A stretch of DNA of 64,000 nt from Pseudomonas nunensis (GCF_024296925.1 NZ_CP101125.1:994501-1058500), one strand, 5' to 3'; numbered from the stretch's first letter, positions 1-9,012 are shown. Notes: a model not told the origin generated them from the sequence alone. Translations and numbers: made by a program.

Positions 1-243
1 AAGAAAGGTCTTAGAACTACCAGCCCAGTTGGAAAGTGCTTGACAGAATCGTGCGAATTTCATGGAGGCGACCTCTTGCTGTGGTTGGTGGATAGACCTC
101 AGCAGCTCCTTGAAATTCTTTTTTACAAATTTTCTTTCCCGTTCTGTTCGTCGCCTAAAGGCACCCCCTTTTATAGTCTTGAAAGCTATCAACTGGATGC
201 TGCTGGCTGGATGGCGCGTAAGCGAATGCAGCCAGCGGTTCGC
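1..243. other. Window-edge stretch with no recognised gene
   Basis: Short open frames exist on the plus strand here, but none has a convincing ribosome binding site or a recognisable protein. The stretch lies downstream of the minus-strand oxidoreductase gene that ends at 244. No clear terminator was seen. Confidence 0.5.
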
Positions 244-2550
244 TTAGTTATTCCCCACGGAGCTCAGTTTCACGGGAACTGATTTGGCAGCCGGCACCTT
301 GCTTCGCTCGGCATGGTGCCAAAGCGGAACGAGCGAATTACATTCTGGATAGTAAGCAGCGGCGCAGCCTTCTGGAATGTCATAAGCAACAATTTCGAAT
401 GGCCCAACTTGACGCTTCACTTCAGATTCTACAGCCGTGGTGATCAACACCCGCTCGCCGACTTCAAATCCCAGCCGAACGATATCGTTGAGGTGCATGA
501 AAACCACCTCACGCGTACCGCTGATACCGCGAAAGCGATCCTCGTAGCCATAAATAGTGGTGTTGAATTGGTCGTTGCTGCGTAACGTCATCAGTTGCAG
601 CACATCGCGTGGCACGACCTCTGGCGTTATGTCGTCATCTTCGTTGAGCGTGACCGGGGTGATGAATTGAGCCTTGCCACTTTTGGTCGACCACTCCCGC
701 TTGGCGGCGGCGATGGGTCGATGAAACCCACCCGGTTCCGCCATGCGAGACTCCATGTCATGGAAGATTGCCGGGTAAATAGTACCGATGGCCGTCCTGA
801 TCCTGGAGTAGTCATCGCACCATGCCTGCCAATCGATTGAATGACCAGAGGGCAGGGTGGCCAGGGCCAGGCCAGCTACGATGCTGGTTTCTGCTCGCAG
901 GTGTGGGCCAACCGGCTCGGCGTTACCACGCCAGCCGTGGATGCAGCCGGTGCTGTCCTCGGTGGTATAGGTTTGCTCCTTCCCGTTTTGCCGATCTATC
1001 TCAATGCGCCCCAGGCACGGCAACAACCAGGTATTTTTCGCTGGCAGCAGGTGTGTGCGATTGAGCTTCGTCGAAATCTGCACGTTCAGTTCCAACGTTT
1101 CCCAGGCGGGTTCCATTCGAGAAGTGTCGGGAATGGCCCGCAGGAAATTGCCACCCAAGCCAATGAAACCTCGTACCTGGCCGGTCAATATGCCTTCACA
1201 GGCGTCGACAGTGCACAGTCCCAATTGCTGCGGCACCTTGAAGCCAAAATGCTGTTCGATCAGTTCAGCAGGTACTTTCTTTGGGTCTTCGGTAATGCCT
1301 ACTGTGCGCTGACCCTGGACGTTGGAGTGGCCCCTTACCGGACAGACACCCGCACCGGGTTTACCGATGTTCCCGCGCATCAACAGCAGATTGACCACCA
1401 TCTGCACGTTCTCCACGCCATGCCGGTGCTGGGTCAAACCCATTCCGTAAATCATCATCACCCGCTGGCTGCGGGCATAAGTTGTGGCCGCCGCTTCAAG
1501 TGCGCCTCGGGTCAAACCTGATTTACGTTCGATGTGTTGCCAGTGATGCGCGCGAACCGATAGGGCGAAGGCTTCGAAGCCTTCGGTGTGCCGGGCAATG
1601 AAGTCGTTATCGAGAATTGCATTGCCGCCATCGCGTTGCGCTTGATCGTCAAGCTCTAGCAATGCCTTGGCAATTCCGATCATCGCTGCGGTATCGCCAC
1701 CTATGGCGACCTGGTGATACTGGGTGCTGATGACAGTCGATTCCGGCGTCAGCATTTCGGTGGGTGACTGCGGGTTAACGAAGCGCTCTAACCCCCGTTC
1801 ACGTAAGGGGTTGAAGGTGATGATGGGGACGTTACGTTTGCGCACGTCCTGCAACTGATGAAGCATCCTCGGAGCGTTGCTGCCGACGTTCTGACCAAAG
1901 AAAAATAGGCAGTCGGTGTGGTTGAAATCATCTAGCGTGACCGTACCGACGGGCACACCGATACTTTCTTGCAAACCCACTGACGTGCTTTCGTGGCACA
2001 TGTTCGAGCTATCGGGCAGGTTGTTGGTGCCATAAGCCCTGGCGAATAATTGGTACATAAACGAGGTTTCCAGGGAGGCACGGCCCGAGGCATAAAACAC
2101 CACACTGTCGGGCTCCATGGTTTTCAGCTTTGCACCGATATCTCGGTACGCTTCTTCCCACGTAGTTTCCCGATACCGATCAGTCGCCGAGTCGTATCGC
2201 ATTGGGTGGGTGAGCCGACCCTGTTGCTCCAGATCATAATCTGGCCATTGCCGAAGATCACTCAGGGTGTGGTTGGAAAAAAATGCGGGATCGGTTTTCT
2301 TCGATGTCAGCTCCCAGGCAGTAGCCTTGGCGCCGTTCTCGCAAAACTCCAATGCGTGAGGGTGTCCTGGCTTGGCCCAAGCACAACTGACGCAAGCAAA
2401 ACCATCCGGCTTGTTCTGCTTTAGAAGCGCTTTGGGAGCCTTGGCAAATGCTTGCTCACGCCAAAGTATTTTCATCACGGAGTTCGCGGATCCCCAGCCA
2501 CCACTTGCATGTGTATAGGGCTTGAAGTGGACTTTTGGATGAATGAGCAT
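244..2550 (-). CDS. FdhF/YdeP-family molybdopterin oxidoreductase
   Basis: A 768-residue protein of the formate-dehydrogenase-H-like (FdhF/YdeP) group, expected to bind a bis-molybdopterin-guanine-dinucleotide cofactor in the cytoplasm. Near the N-terminus, Cys53, Cys56 and Cys70 sit in the order C-x2-C-x13-C; the context GFACVSCAW and FCENGAKA is typical of YdeP-like proteins. The middle carries the NMCHEST segment near the metal site, and the C-terminal third is the molydop-binding barrel. The length is normal for the family. The ATG at 2550 follows GGAG at good spacing. The true substrate of this subgroup is not settled, so 'formate dehydrogenase' would be an over-call. The neighbouring zinc dehydrogenase, also minus strand and upstream, resembles formaldehyde dehydrogenase, which would fit a C1-detoxification role, but this is inference. 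Confidence 0.9.
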   Translation of the reverse strand: MLIHPKVHFKPYTHASGGWGSANSVMKILWREQAFAKAPKALLKQNKPDGFACVSCAWAKPGHPHALEFCENGAKATAWELTSKKTDPAFFSNHTLSDLRQWPDYDLEQQGRLTHPMRYDSATDRYRETTWEEAYRDIGAKLKTMEPDSVVFYASGRASLETSFMYQLFARAYGTNNLPDSSNMCHESTSVGLQESIGVPVGTVTLDDFNHTDCLFFFGQNVGSNAPRMLHQLQDVRKRNVPIITFNPLRERGLERFVNPQSPTEMLTPESTVISTQYHQVAIGGDTAAMIGIAKALLELDDQAQRDGGNAILDNDFIARHTEGFEAFALSVRAHHWQHIERKSGLTRGALEAAATTYARSQRVMMIYGMGLTQHRHGVENVQMVVNLLLMRGNIGKPGAGVCPVRGHSNVQGQRTVGITEDPKKVPAELIEQHFGFKVPQQLGLCTVDACEGILTGQVRGFIGLGGNFLRAIPDTSRMEPAWETLELNVQISTKLNRTHLLPAKNTWLLPCLGRIEIDRQNGKEQTYTTEDSTGCIHGWRGNAEPVGPHLRAETSIVAGLALATLPSGHSIDWQAWCDDYSRIRTAIGTIYPAIFHDMESRMAEPGGFHRPIAAAKREWSTKSGKAQFITPVTLNEDDDITPEVVPRDVLQLMTLRSNDQFNTTIYGYEDRFRGISGTREVVFMHLNDIVRLGFEVGERVLITTAVESEVKRQVGPFEIVAYDIPEGCAAAYYPECNSLVPLWHHAERSKVPAAKSVPVKLSSVGNN

Positions 2551-2689
2551 TGGCGGCTCCGGAAAGCTTGTCGGGGGGATGTTGATATAGTTATGACGAA
2601 TGTCCGCAAGGAATGGTTCGAGTGGATGTGAGGGGTATTAATCCATTCAGCGTGAGAGTGTTGGATGGGGCGCATTGCGCTAAATGGTA

Positions 2690-2725
2690 AAAAATAGAGC
2701 CGCAAGATGCGGATACTTGCGGCTC
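2690..2725 (-). terminator. Rho-independent terminator of the zinc dehydrogenase gene
   Basis: Read on the minus strand, GAGCCGCAAG and CTTGCGGCTC form perfect 10-bp arms around a 9-nt loop, followed by TATTTTTT. It lies just past the stop codon of the dehydrogenase gene and separates that gene from the oxidoreductase downstream. Confidence 0.85.
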
Positions 2726-2768
2726 CTAAGCTTCAGCGATGCCGAAATCTGAAAGATTTGCACTGAGG

Positions 2769-3992
2769 CTATGTAGCCAGAACACCGTTGTCGATAATGC
2801 TCTCTGGCAGGGTCGTATTAGTATTACCAGGCGTCAGAATGACCTTTCTGCAATCCTCTTCCTTCTTGTCGAAAATCTTGTAGCCCTCAGCTGCCTGTTC
2901 GAGCGACATGCGATGGCTGATGATGACGTCCGGGGCAAGGCGACCCGTCTCGATGTGGCCGAGTAGTTCTGGAAGAAAACGTTGCACATGGGTTTGTCCC
3001 ATTTTGAAGGTCAGCCCCTTGTCGAACGCGTCACCAAATAGGAATCCGTGAATGAAGCCCGAGTACACACCAGGCACACTCACAACTCCGCCGCGTCTAA
3101 CCGCTGCGATACATTGGCGTAATGCCTTGCCGCTACTGCCTTCGAGCTTGAGGGTCGCAAGCACCGTTTCGGTGGTACTGCCTTTGGCTTCAAAACCTAC
3201 TGCATCCACGACACCATCCACGCCCCGCATGCCTTTGGTTTGTCGAATGATCGTGTCTGCAGGATCATCGTCTTCGTCAAAATTTATCGGAATCACGCCA
3301 TAAGTTTTCTGTGCATAAGCCAAGCGATAGGCGTGGTGATCAACCATGAAAATCTGATCAGCACCCAGCATTCGCGCGCAGGCGGCGCTCAACAATCCGA
3401 CCGGCCCTGCGCCGTAGATGGCAATGCTTGATCCAGCGCTAATGCCGGTGTTTGTCACGGCCTGGAAGGCGGTCGGCAAGATGTCCGAGAGGAACAGAAC
3501 TTTCTCGTCCGACAGCGTCCCAGGGACTTTGAAAGGCCCGGTATTAGCTTTGGGAACACGCACGAACTCGGCTTGCCCTCCAGGAATGCCGCCATACATG
3601 TGGCTGAAGCCAAAAAGGGCGGCGCCCGGTGGGATGGCCTTTTTATTCAGAATGGCGCCGCGCCCCGTATTGGTGGTTTCACACGCGGCGAACAAATCCA
3701 TTTGGCAGAAAAAGCAGCTGCCGCAGGCGATCACGAAAGGGATCACCACCCGGTCACCCGCCTGTACAGCAGTGACAGCTGAACCTGTTTCCTCAACGAT
3801 GCCCATGAACTCGTGGCCGAAGATATCGCCATGTTCGACGGTTGGGATCTTCCCTCGGTAAAGATGAAGGTCGGATCCACAAATCGCGGTGGCTGTTACT
3901 CGAAGAATGATGTCGTCGCTATCCTCGATAACTGGATCAGGAACAGTATCGACTTTTACGCTGTGCGCGCCGTGGTAGGTGAGTGCTCTCAT
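2769..3992 (-). CDS. Zinc-dependent alcohol dehydrogenase, formaldehyde-dehydrogenase-like
   Basis: A medium-chain dehydrogenase/reductase of 407 residues. Catalytic zinc ligands are visible as Cys38 in AICGSDLH and His60-Glu61 in FGHEF. A structural-zinc set lies at Cys90, Cys93, Cys96 and Cys104. The Rossmann motif GAGPVGLL follows mid-protein. The pattern resembles glutathione-independent formaldehyde dehydrogenases and related NAD-linked alcohol dehydrogenases; the exact substrate cannot be told. I chose the ATG at 3992 (MRALTYHG) because GAGGGG precedes it at good spacing and family members start there; an in-frame start 18 bases upstream is possible. A strong terminator follows the stop, so it is transcribed separately from the molybdoenzyme gene. 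Confidence 0.9.
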   Translation of the reverse strand: MRALTYHGAHSVKVDTVPDPVIEDSDDIILRVTATAICGSDLHLYRGKIPTVEHGDIFGHEFMGIVEETGSAVTAVQAGDRVVIPFVIACGSCFFCQMDLFAACETTNTGRGAILNKKAIPPGAALFGFSHMYGGIPGGQAEFVRVPKANTGPFKVPGTLSDEKVLFLSDILPTAFQAVTNTGISAGSSIAIYGAGPVGLLSAACARMLGADQIFMVDHHAYRLAYAQKTYGVIPINFDEDDDPADTIIRQTKGMRGVDGVVDAVGFEAKGSTTETVLATLKLEGSSGKALRQCIAAVRRGGVVSVPGVYSGFIHGFLFGDAFDKGLTFKMGQTHVQRFLPELLGHIETGRLAPDVIISHRMSLEQAAEGYKIFDKKEEDCRKVILTPGNTNTTLPESIIDNGVLAT

Positions 3993-4074
3993 GACGTCTT
4001 GCCCCCTCAATAACTTAGTGGTAAGTGGGAGAGGAGCGATGGGAAAGGTTAGTTCAGAGAAATAGAACGGGAGA

Positions 4075-4217
4075 TGACTAGCGGGCTGCGCCGTGCCGTT
4101 GGTCTGCCTGATCTCTATTCAGTTAAACGTTCTGCGATGGATGAACCTCAAACATGTACGAGCGGGATTGCTCGCGTGAGTGACCTCATTAGCCCGCAGA
4201 AATTGCGGGCTTTTTTT
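4075..4217 (+). ncRNA. Possible small RNA ending in an orphan terminator
   Basis: A clean rho-independent terminator on the plus strand has no plus-strand gene upstream; the nearest genes on both sides are on the minus strand. A second small hairpin, CGAGC-GGGATT-GCTCG (4159-4174), sits 16 bases before it. This is the layout of a small RNA 3' end. No promoter is certain and the 5' end is a guess, so this is a weak call. Confidence 0.3.
4191..4217 (+). terminator. Rho-independent terminator, plus strand
   Basis: AGCCCGCA and TGCGGGCT form perfect 8-bp arms with the loop GAAAT, followed by seven T. The T-run is only on the plus strand, so it does not serve the two minus-strand genes around it. 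Confidence 0.75.
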
Positions 4218-4223
4218 GGACAC

Positions 4224-4249
4224 AAAAAGGCCCGGCGCTTAGCCAGGCC
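4224..4249 (-). terminator. Terminator of the hemerythrin gene
   Basis: On the minus strand GGCCTGGC pairs with GCCGGGCC (one G-U) around loop TAAGC and is followed by TTTTTG. It begins 12 bases after the hemerythrin stop codon. Confidence 0.75.
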
Positions 4250-4260
4250 ATTCAGTTCAA

Positions 4261-4737
4261 CTAAGCCGCGAGACTTGAGCTCGAAAGCGCTTTTTTGTAC
4301 GCCGCTTTCATGTCTTCCATCTGCTGTCCGAGTTCATTCAGTTTGGCCTTACCGAGGAGCTTGTTAGCTTGAGGAAACATTTCTGTTTCTTCTTCCTCGA
4401 TGTGATGCTCCAGTAGTTCCTTCACTACTTTCACACGACCAGAGAATTCTGGCGTTCCGGGATCTGTCGCTTTCAGATCTGGGAGTACCAGAGAGTCTAC
4501 AGTTCGGTGCTCTTCCTTCGCTTCGTAATACATTACGTCCTGCTCCTTACCCCCAGCCTCTTTGAATGCTGGGTAGAGGATTTCTTCCTCCAGCTTGGTG
4601 TGGATGGTGATTTCCATCTCTAGCTTGGCCAGTAATTCAGTGCGCTTTTTGATACCTCGCTCAGTCGACTCACTGAGCTGGGTGAGGATGGCCTTCACGC
4701 GCTCGTGGTCTGCTTTCAAGAGGTCAATGGCGTTCAT
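4261..4737 (-). CDS. Hemerythrin HHE-domain protein
   Basis: A 158-residue all-helical protein with a hemerythrin HHE cation-binding domain. His and Glu ligands appear in the expected order: LLKADHERV near residue 11, HTKLEEEILYP near 47, the EEHR motif near 75 and LLEHHIEEEETEMFP near 112. Such proteins bind a di-iron centre and sense or carry oxygen or nitric oxide in the cytoplasm. The gene is divergent from the bd-type oxidase genes across a roughly 450-base spacer, which suggests a shared oxygen or redox response, but no regulator site was identified. The ATG at 4737 is preceded by GAGGAG. Confidence 0.9.
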   Translation of the reverse strand: MNAIDLLKADHERVKAILTQLSESTERGIKKRTELLAKLEMEITIHTKLEEEILYPAFKEAGGKEQDVMYYEAKEEHRTVDSLVLPDLKATDPGTPEFSGRVKVVKELLEHHIEEEETEMFPQANKLLGKAKLNELGQQMEDMKAAYKKALSSSSLAA

Positions 4738-5189
4738 GTCGAGACTCCTCTGGTTATCACGGTTAGACGCGCGTCGATCAGTCTGCCAACGCTACGCAGA
4801 AACGTTAGATTGCATAGGATGTGCCAACCATAACCATCGGATAAATCTCAATTAATTCAATACATTGAGTTGCCTTTTGAACTGATTTTCTCGTGTATTT
4901 TGCAAGGTTGATATTTTCATGGGTTGCAGTTTACGGGATGCGCAGTTGTACCTGATTCAAGATAAATAATTTTCCGGAGAAACCTTCGAGTCCGTTTCAC
5001 AATGTGCGGTATTTGGCCTTCTCTTGGCGTTATGAATCATTGCGGATTGCGAGAGTCAACCGACAATACTGCACATTGGACATCTGTAATGCTTACCTTC
5101 GATAGCCCGTTTAGCAATGTCTCTAGTCGTTGCACTCTTCAAAAAACGGTCGACGTCGCTGACGTTCTTGCAAACGGTGGGTGGGTGGT
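4738..5189. promoter_or_regulatory. Divergent intergenic region, hemerythrin and bd oxidase
   Basis: An AT-rich 450-base spacer that must carry both promoters. It contains a small imperfect inverted repeat (CTCAAT ... ATTGAG, about 4847-4869). I looked for an ANR/FNR box (TTGAT-N4-ATCAA) and did not find a convincing one. A short open frame starting MCGIW at 5002 has no support as a gene. Confidence 0.4.
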
Positions 5190-6566
5190 ATGAACGCAGT
5201 TGATTCAGCTCTGGCGGCAGCGCGTGCTCAGTTTGCGATTGCTATAAGCTTTCATATCGTGCTGGCGGCCTTCACCATTGGCTTAGCCAATTTTCTCATG
5301 GTGTTGGAGGCACTGTGGCTATGGCGCGGTCAAAGGATCTACCTGGATGTTTATCTTTACTGGTTAAAAGTATTTGCGCTTAACGTTGCGGTAGGCACAG
5401 CGTCAGGTCTGATTTTGGAGTACCAGTTCGGGCTGAATTGGTCGCGGCTTTCGACTCAGGCAGGAGATATTCTTGGCCCGTTGATGTTCTACGAAGTGCA
5501 GGCGGCATTTTTCCTGGAGGCAGGTTTCCTCGGGATCATGTTATTCGGAATGAAAAAAGTTGGCCCTCGTCTGCATCTCTTCGCCACCTGCGCCGTCGCC
5601 CTCGGCTCTTTGATCAGCGCCTTCTGGATCTTGTCGGCCAATTCCTGGATGCAGACACCCGCCGGGTATTCCCTCGGAGCCAATGGGCGTTTCATAGCCG
5701 AAAGCTGGTGGGCGATCATCTTTAATCCCTCGTTCCCTTACCGGTTAACGCATATGACGTTGGCCGCGTTTATAGGCACCGCCACGCTAGTGGCCGGTAT
5801 CAGCGCTTGGCAGTTATTAGGTGAACGGCAGAACCCGCGAGCTCGTCTCGCATACTCCATGGCGTTGTGGTTGATCGTGGTGCTTACACCTGTGCAAATC
5901 TTGGTGGGGGATCTTCATGGTGAGCACAGCCTTAAAGTTCAGCCGCAAAAGGTTGCCGCCATAGAAGGTTCCTGGACACGACCGGCGGACGGTGAGGGGG
6001 AGCCATTACGTTTATTCGCCCTTCCAGATATGGCTGAGCGACGCAACCATTGGGAGGTGGCGATTCCGCGTGTAGCGTCGTTGTACTTGCGACATGACCT
6101 GAGCGGCACCATAGCTGCGCTTGATGAGTTTCCGCCTGAGGACATCCCGCCGGTGCCTGCGGTGTTCTTCGCGTTCCGTGTCATGGTCGGTTTGGGACTA
6201 TTGATGATGGGGCAGGGGCTGGTCAGTGTGGTACTGCGCTGGCGACATCGTTTATATGCCGCGCGCTGGATGCTCCGAGGGTGTGTGCTGATGGCACCTG
6301 CCGGATTTCTGGCGATGCTGAGTGGGTGGGTTGTTACAGAGGTTGGCCGTCAGCCCTTCACTGTCTATGGGTTGATGCGCACTGCTGACAGTCTGTCTTC
6401 GGTGTCTCGTCAGCAGGTAATAGGGGCGACGTGGACAATCCTGGCGTTTTATCTGGTGATCTTCGGTGTGGGTCTCTGGGTGCTACTGCGATTACTGCGG
6501 GAGCCGCCTCACGAAGACGAGCCTGGGCCGCAACCCACTTTGGCGGATGAGACGGGTAAATCCTGA
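5190..6566 (+). CDS. cioA: Cytochrome bd-type quinol oxidase subunit I (CioA/CydA)
   Basis: Subunit I of a bd-type terminal oxidase in the inner membrane, which oxidises quinol and reduces oxygen to water. With the ATG at 5190 it has 458 residues. Family landmarks include the N-terminal haem-ligand His22 (SFHIVLAAFTIG), the second haem His in LTHMTLAAF, and GRQPF followed by VYGLMRT near the C-terminus. The short quinol-binding loop and VYGLMRT match the cyanide-insensitive (Cio) branch rather than the long E. coli CydA. A GTG nine bases upstream is an alternative start. The partner subunit follows after 12 bases, so the two are co-transcribed. No small CydX-like gene was seen. Confidence 0.93.
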   Translation: MNAVDSALAAARAQFAIAISFHIVLAAFTIGLANFLMVLEALWLWRGQRIYLDVYLYWLKVFALNVAVGTASGLILEYQFGLNWSRLSTQAGDILGPLMFYEVQAAFFLEAGFLGIMLFGMKKVGPRLHLFATCAVALGSLISAFWILSANSWMQTPAGYSLGANGRFIAESWWAIIFNPSFPYRLTHMTLAAFIGTATLVAGISAWQLLGERQNPRARLAYSMALWLIVVLTPVQILVGDLHGEHSLKVQPQKVAAIEGSWTRPADGEGEPLRLFALPDMAERRNHWEVAIPRVASLYLRHDLSGTIAALDEFPPEDIPPVPAVFFAFRVMVGLGLLMMGQGLVSVVLRWRHRLYAARWMLRGCVLMAPAGFLAMLSGWVVTEVGRQPFTVYGLMRTADSLSSVSRQQVIGATWTILAFYLVIFGVGLWVLLRLLREPPHEDEPGPQPTLADETGKS

Positions 6567-6578
6567 GGGCTGACATCC

Positions 6579-7580
6579 ATGATGGACACTGACTGGGTAA
6601 CACTGTTGTCCGCTGCTGCGCTGGGGTTTTCGGTATTGAACTACGTGCTGTTGGACGGCACTGATCTTGGTGTGGGCGTGCTGCTTGGTCTTACTCGTTG
6701 CAGTAAGCACCGACGTGCCATGGCGGTGACCATCCTCCCGATCTGGGACGCTAACGAAACGTGGCTCGTGCTAGGTGGCGGCGGTCTGCTGGCGTTGTTT
6801 CCGATGGCTTACGCCGTGCTGCTGCCGGCGCTTTATTTGCCGTTTATCGCGATGTTCCTGGCATTGATTCTTCGCGCCGTGGCGCTGGAATTTCGCGATT
6901 ACTCGCAAAGCTATCGTATGAAGCGCATGGTCGATGGCTTGCTGCTGATCGGTTCACTACTAACCGGGGCTACTCAGGGGATAGTGCTGGGAACGCTTGT
7001 ACAAGGCGTGCCGTATCAGGACGGGCAGTACAGCGGGAACGGCTGGGAATGGTCGGGCCTGTTTCCGCTGTATTGTGGCGCCGTGCTCGTAGTGGGGTAT
7101 ATGTGGTTGGGCGCGTGCTGGCTGTATTGGCGCACTGTAGATGATCTGCAACGTCGATCAGGGCGACAGGCGAGGGTGCTGGCCATCGTAACCATGGTGC
7201 TTTTGGCCGTGTTAGTGATCTGGACAGCGACGCTTGACGCTCGATATGCGCAGCGGCTTTCCAATCCACTGGTCTGGCTGCCAGCCGCATTGTTGCTCAC
7301 TGCACTGCTGATCAGCTTCACCATGAGCTTTCGAAGCCGCCGGCACTATCTGCCGCTATTCGCCGCACTGGGTATCTTCATCTTGGCGTTCGCCTTGATG
7401 ATCGCAGCGCTCTTCCCGTTGATTGTCCCGCCTAACCTGACCTTGCAAGCGGCCGCCTCAAGTCCCACCAGTCAGATGTTCATGTTGGTCGGTTTCGCCG
7501 TGCTGATCCCGGTGACGCTCATCTACAACACCTACGGTTTCAGAGTCTTCAGCGGAAAGGTTCGCGCCGTTCGTGATTGA
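6579..7580 (+). CDS. cioB: Cytochrome bd-type quinol oxidase subunit II (CioB/CydB)
   Basis: Subunit II of the bd-type oxidase, 333 residues with about eight membrane segments. The start DWVTLLSAAALGFSVLNYVL, the LLDGTDLGVG motif and the WDANETWLV motif are characteristic of CydB/CioB. The gene follows subunit I closely with GAGGG before a double ATG (6579 or 6582). It ends only four bases before the convergent cupin gene, with no hairpin between them. Confidence 0.93.
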   Translation: MMDTDWVTLLSAAALGFSVLNYVLLDGTDLGVGVLLGLTRCSKHRRAMAVTILPIWDANETWLVLGGGGLLALFPMAYAVLLPALYLPFIAMFLALILRAVALEFRDYSQSYRMKRMVDGLLLIGSLLTGATQGIVLGTLVQGVPYQDGQYSGNGWEWSGLFPLYCGAVLVVGYMWLGACWLYWRTVDDLQRRSGRQARVLAIVTMVLLAVLVIWTATLDARYAQRLSNPLVWLPAALLLTALLISFTMSFRSRRHYLPLFAALGIFILAFALMIAALFPLIVPPNLTLQAAASSPTSQMFMLVGFAVLIPVTLIYNTYGFRVFSGKVRAVRD

Positions 7581-7584
7581 CTTC

Positions 7585-8115
7585 TCAACGCTGGCCAGCC
7601 CAATACCGGTGTACAGCGCCTTGCGAGCCTTGCACCGGATCCTGGTCGGGAAACGGCAGCGTGTCGATGCTCGCCAGTTGGGCTCTGGTTGGTGCCTCGC
7701 GGCAGATATCTGCATGTTGTCCCGGCGGATAAGCACCGACGACCAGAAAGTCTTCGCTTGAGTCTAAATTGCAATGGCCAGTGCCGGCAGGCAGTAGCAA
7801 CACGTCGCCTGGACTGACTTCAAGTACATGACCATCCGGGCCACCCAGCATCAACCGAGCCCAACCACTGGCGATGCCAAGCACTTCATGACCTTCAGTA
7901 TGGTAGTGGTGGCAGCTGTAAACCCCATATCGCCATTGTGGTGGCCAGCCATTGGCGATGAAGGTTCGCTCGAACAATGCAGCCGGATCGTTGCCTTGAA
8001 CTGCAATCGCGGTTGGGTAAATGAGTACCGGCAGGCGCGGGTTGTTGGGAACCCATTGGTTGCGTTCAAGCATCAGGGTTTGAACGGTAGCTGTCTCAGC
8101 TCGCGGTTTGTTCAT
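7585..8115 (-). CDS. Cupin-domain protein
   Basis: A 176-residue single-cupin protein similar to the YjlB type. The metal-binding motif is visible in YSCHHYHTEGHEVLGI (His-rich motif 1, roughly residues 68-83), followed by GDVLLLPAGTGHCNL (motif 2, roughly 102-116). It probably folds as a cytoplasmic beta-barrel; the substrate is unknown. It converges on the oxidase operon and is followed upstream by another minus-strand small gene, with which it may form a unit. Confidence 0.8.
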   Translation of the reverse strand: MNKPRAETATVQTLMLERNQWVPNNPRLPVLIYPTAIAVQGNDPAALFERTFIANGWPPQWRYGVYSCHHYHTEGHEVLGIASGWARLMLGGPDGHVLEVSPGDVLLLPAGTGHCNLDSSEDFLVVGAYPPGQHADICREAPTRAQLASIDTLPFPDQDPVQGSQGAVHRYWAGQR

Positions 8116-8152
8116 TTAAGAATCTCCGAGACCTAGATGCGGCGATGGTTAT

Positions 8153-8413
8153 TCATGTATCGATCTGCAACTCCAAATCAGCATTTTCCAGTCTGCGGGC
8201 GTGAGCCACCGTGCCGTTCAAGCGCTGTCCTCCTGAAGAAAGAATAATGGTCAAGGAGTGGGCCTTGTGTAGGTCATCTGGCACCGGCGACATAACCTGT
8301 ACCTGAAAGGCACCTGGCGTGATGGGCGTGATGAGTACGTCGCATTCAATAGTTTTAGCGATGGGGCCGAAGAGGGTGTCGTTTAAGTAACTCAAACGTG
8401 CGCGGTCGGTCAT
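8153..8413 (-). CDS. Small conserved-type protein of unknown function
   Basis: An 86-residue soluble protein, MTDRARLSYLND at the start, with beta-rich sequence and no recognised domain. AGGA lies seven bases before the ATG, which supports it as a gene. It sits 37 bases upstream of the cupin gene in the same direction, so the two may be co-transcribed. I do not recognise a family. Confidence 0.6.
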   Translation of the reverse strand: MTDRARLSYLNDTLFGPIAKTIECDVLITPITPGAFQVQVMSPVPDDLHKAHSLTIILSSGGQRLNGTVAHARRLENADLELQIDT

Positions 8414-8499
8414 GGATATGTCCTATAACGCCAGGGATTTAAAGCTTAATTTCTATCCGCTTCTATGTGCTAGACGGTAGCCATGACAGAAGAGTTCAA

Positions 8500-8524
8500 C
8501 GCCAAGGGCTGATGGCACTTGGCG
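8500..8524. repeat. Short inverted repeat CGCCAAG / CTTGGCG
   Basis: Perfect 7-bp arms around an 11-base spacer in the 234-base gap between two divergent small genes. There is no T-run, so a protein-binding site or chance hairpin is more likely than a terminator. Confidence 0.4.
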
Positions 8525-8593
8525 ATTGCAGGCTGCGTATCAAGGCGCATTAAGCTCCGTCGGTAACCGATTTTTGGATCTGCAGTTAAACTA

Positions 8594-8617
8594 AAATCTG
8601 ACCTGTAAGTCAGATTT
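8594..8617 (+). promoter_or_regulatory. Perfect palindrome upstream of the gene at 8648
   Basis: AAATCTGAC and GTCAGATTT are perfect 9-bp arms separated by CTGTAA, 30 bases before the start codon and about 17 before its ribosome binding site. The position fits an operator or a leader hairpin. No known regulator was matched. Confidence 0.5.
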
Positions 8618-8647
8618 ATTAATGGCATGCGATAGGAGAATCCAACC

Positions 8648-8908
8648 ATGCAGATCTACAAGATTGAATACCTGTTCGAAGGCGAGCCCCGCACGCATCA
8701 ATTTGAAATCAAGCAGGCTCGGTTGTCCGCTCATGAGGCCGCGATGCACTTGCTACAGCTGCATTTTGGGGACGGTGAGAACAGCTTGATCATGCCCACT
8801 GCTGACGCGACGCCAGACGAAATTTTGAATCAGGCTGAACTGGTAGGGCTGGCACAGATTATGGTCGTCGATCAACCCAGTGTTGATGGCAGTCGAAACA
8901 ACCAGTAG
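8648..8908 (+). CDS. Small protein of unknown function
   Basis: An 86-residue acidic soluble protein (MQIYKIEYLFEGEP start) with no recognised domain. GGAG lies about eight bases before the ATG and a perfect palindrome lies just upstream, which together argue that it is a regulated gene. The helix-rich middle (SAHEAAMHLLQLHFG) resembles other small stress-island proteins in style only. Confidence 0.65.
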   Translation: MQIYKIEYLFEGEPRTHQFEIKQARLSAHEAAMHLLQLHFGDGENSLIMPTADATPDEILNQAELVGLAQIMVVDQPSVDGSRNNQ

Positions 8909-9012
8909 GCGCGACTCGGCCAATTTTAGGTACCGCTTTTGGCCATAAAAGCCGAGTGATTAGGGTGGGGCTGGTTAGTGATTTTATGAACTCAGCTCCC
9001 GCCGGAGATTTA

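Noticed and set aside
841..1521. 226-codon plus-strand frame opposite the molybdopterin oxidoreductase
   Set aside because: Shadow frame with no ribosome binding site and no domain; the minus-strand gene is well supported.
4738..5189. ANR/FNR box before the bd oxidase genes
   Set aside because: The nearest match (TTGAT followed by ATTTTC) lacks the second half-site; no good TTGAT-N4-ATCAA was found.
5002..5193. Plus-strand frame beginning MCGIW, like a class II glutamine amidotransferase start
   Set aside because: Only the first four residues match; the rest shows no amidotransferase features, and it overlaps the oxidase start.
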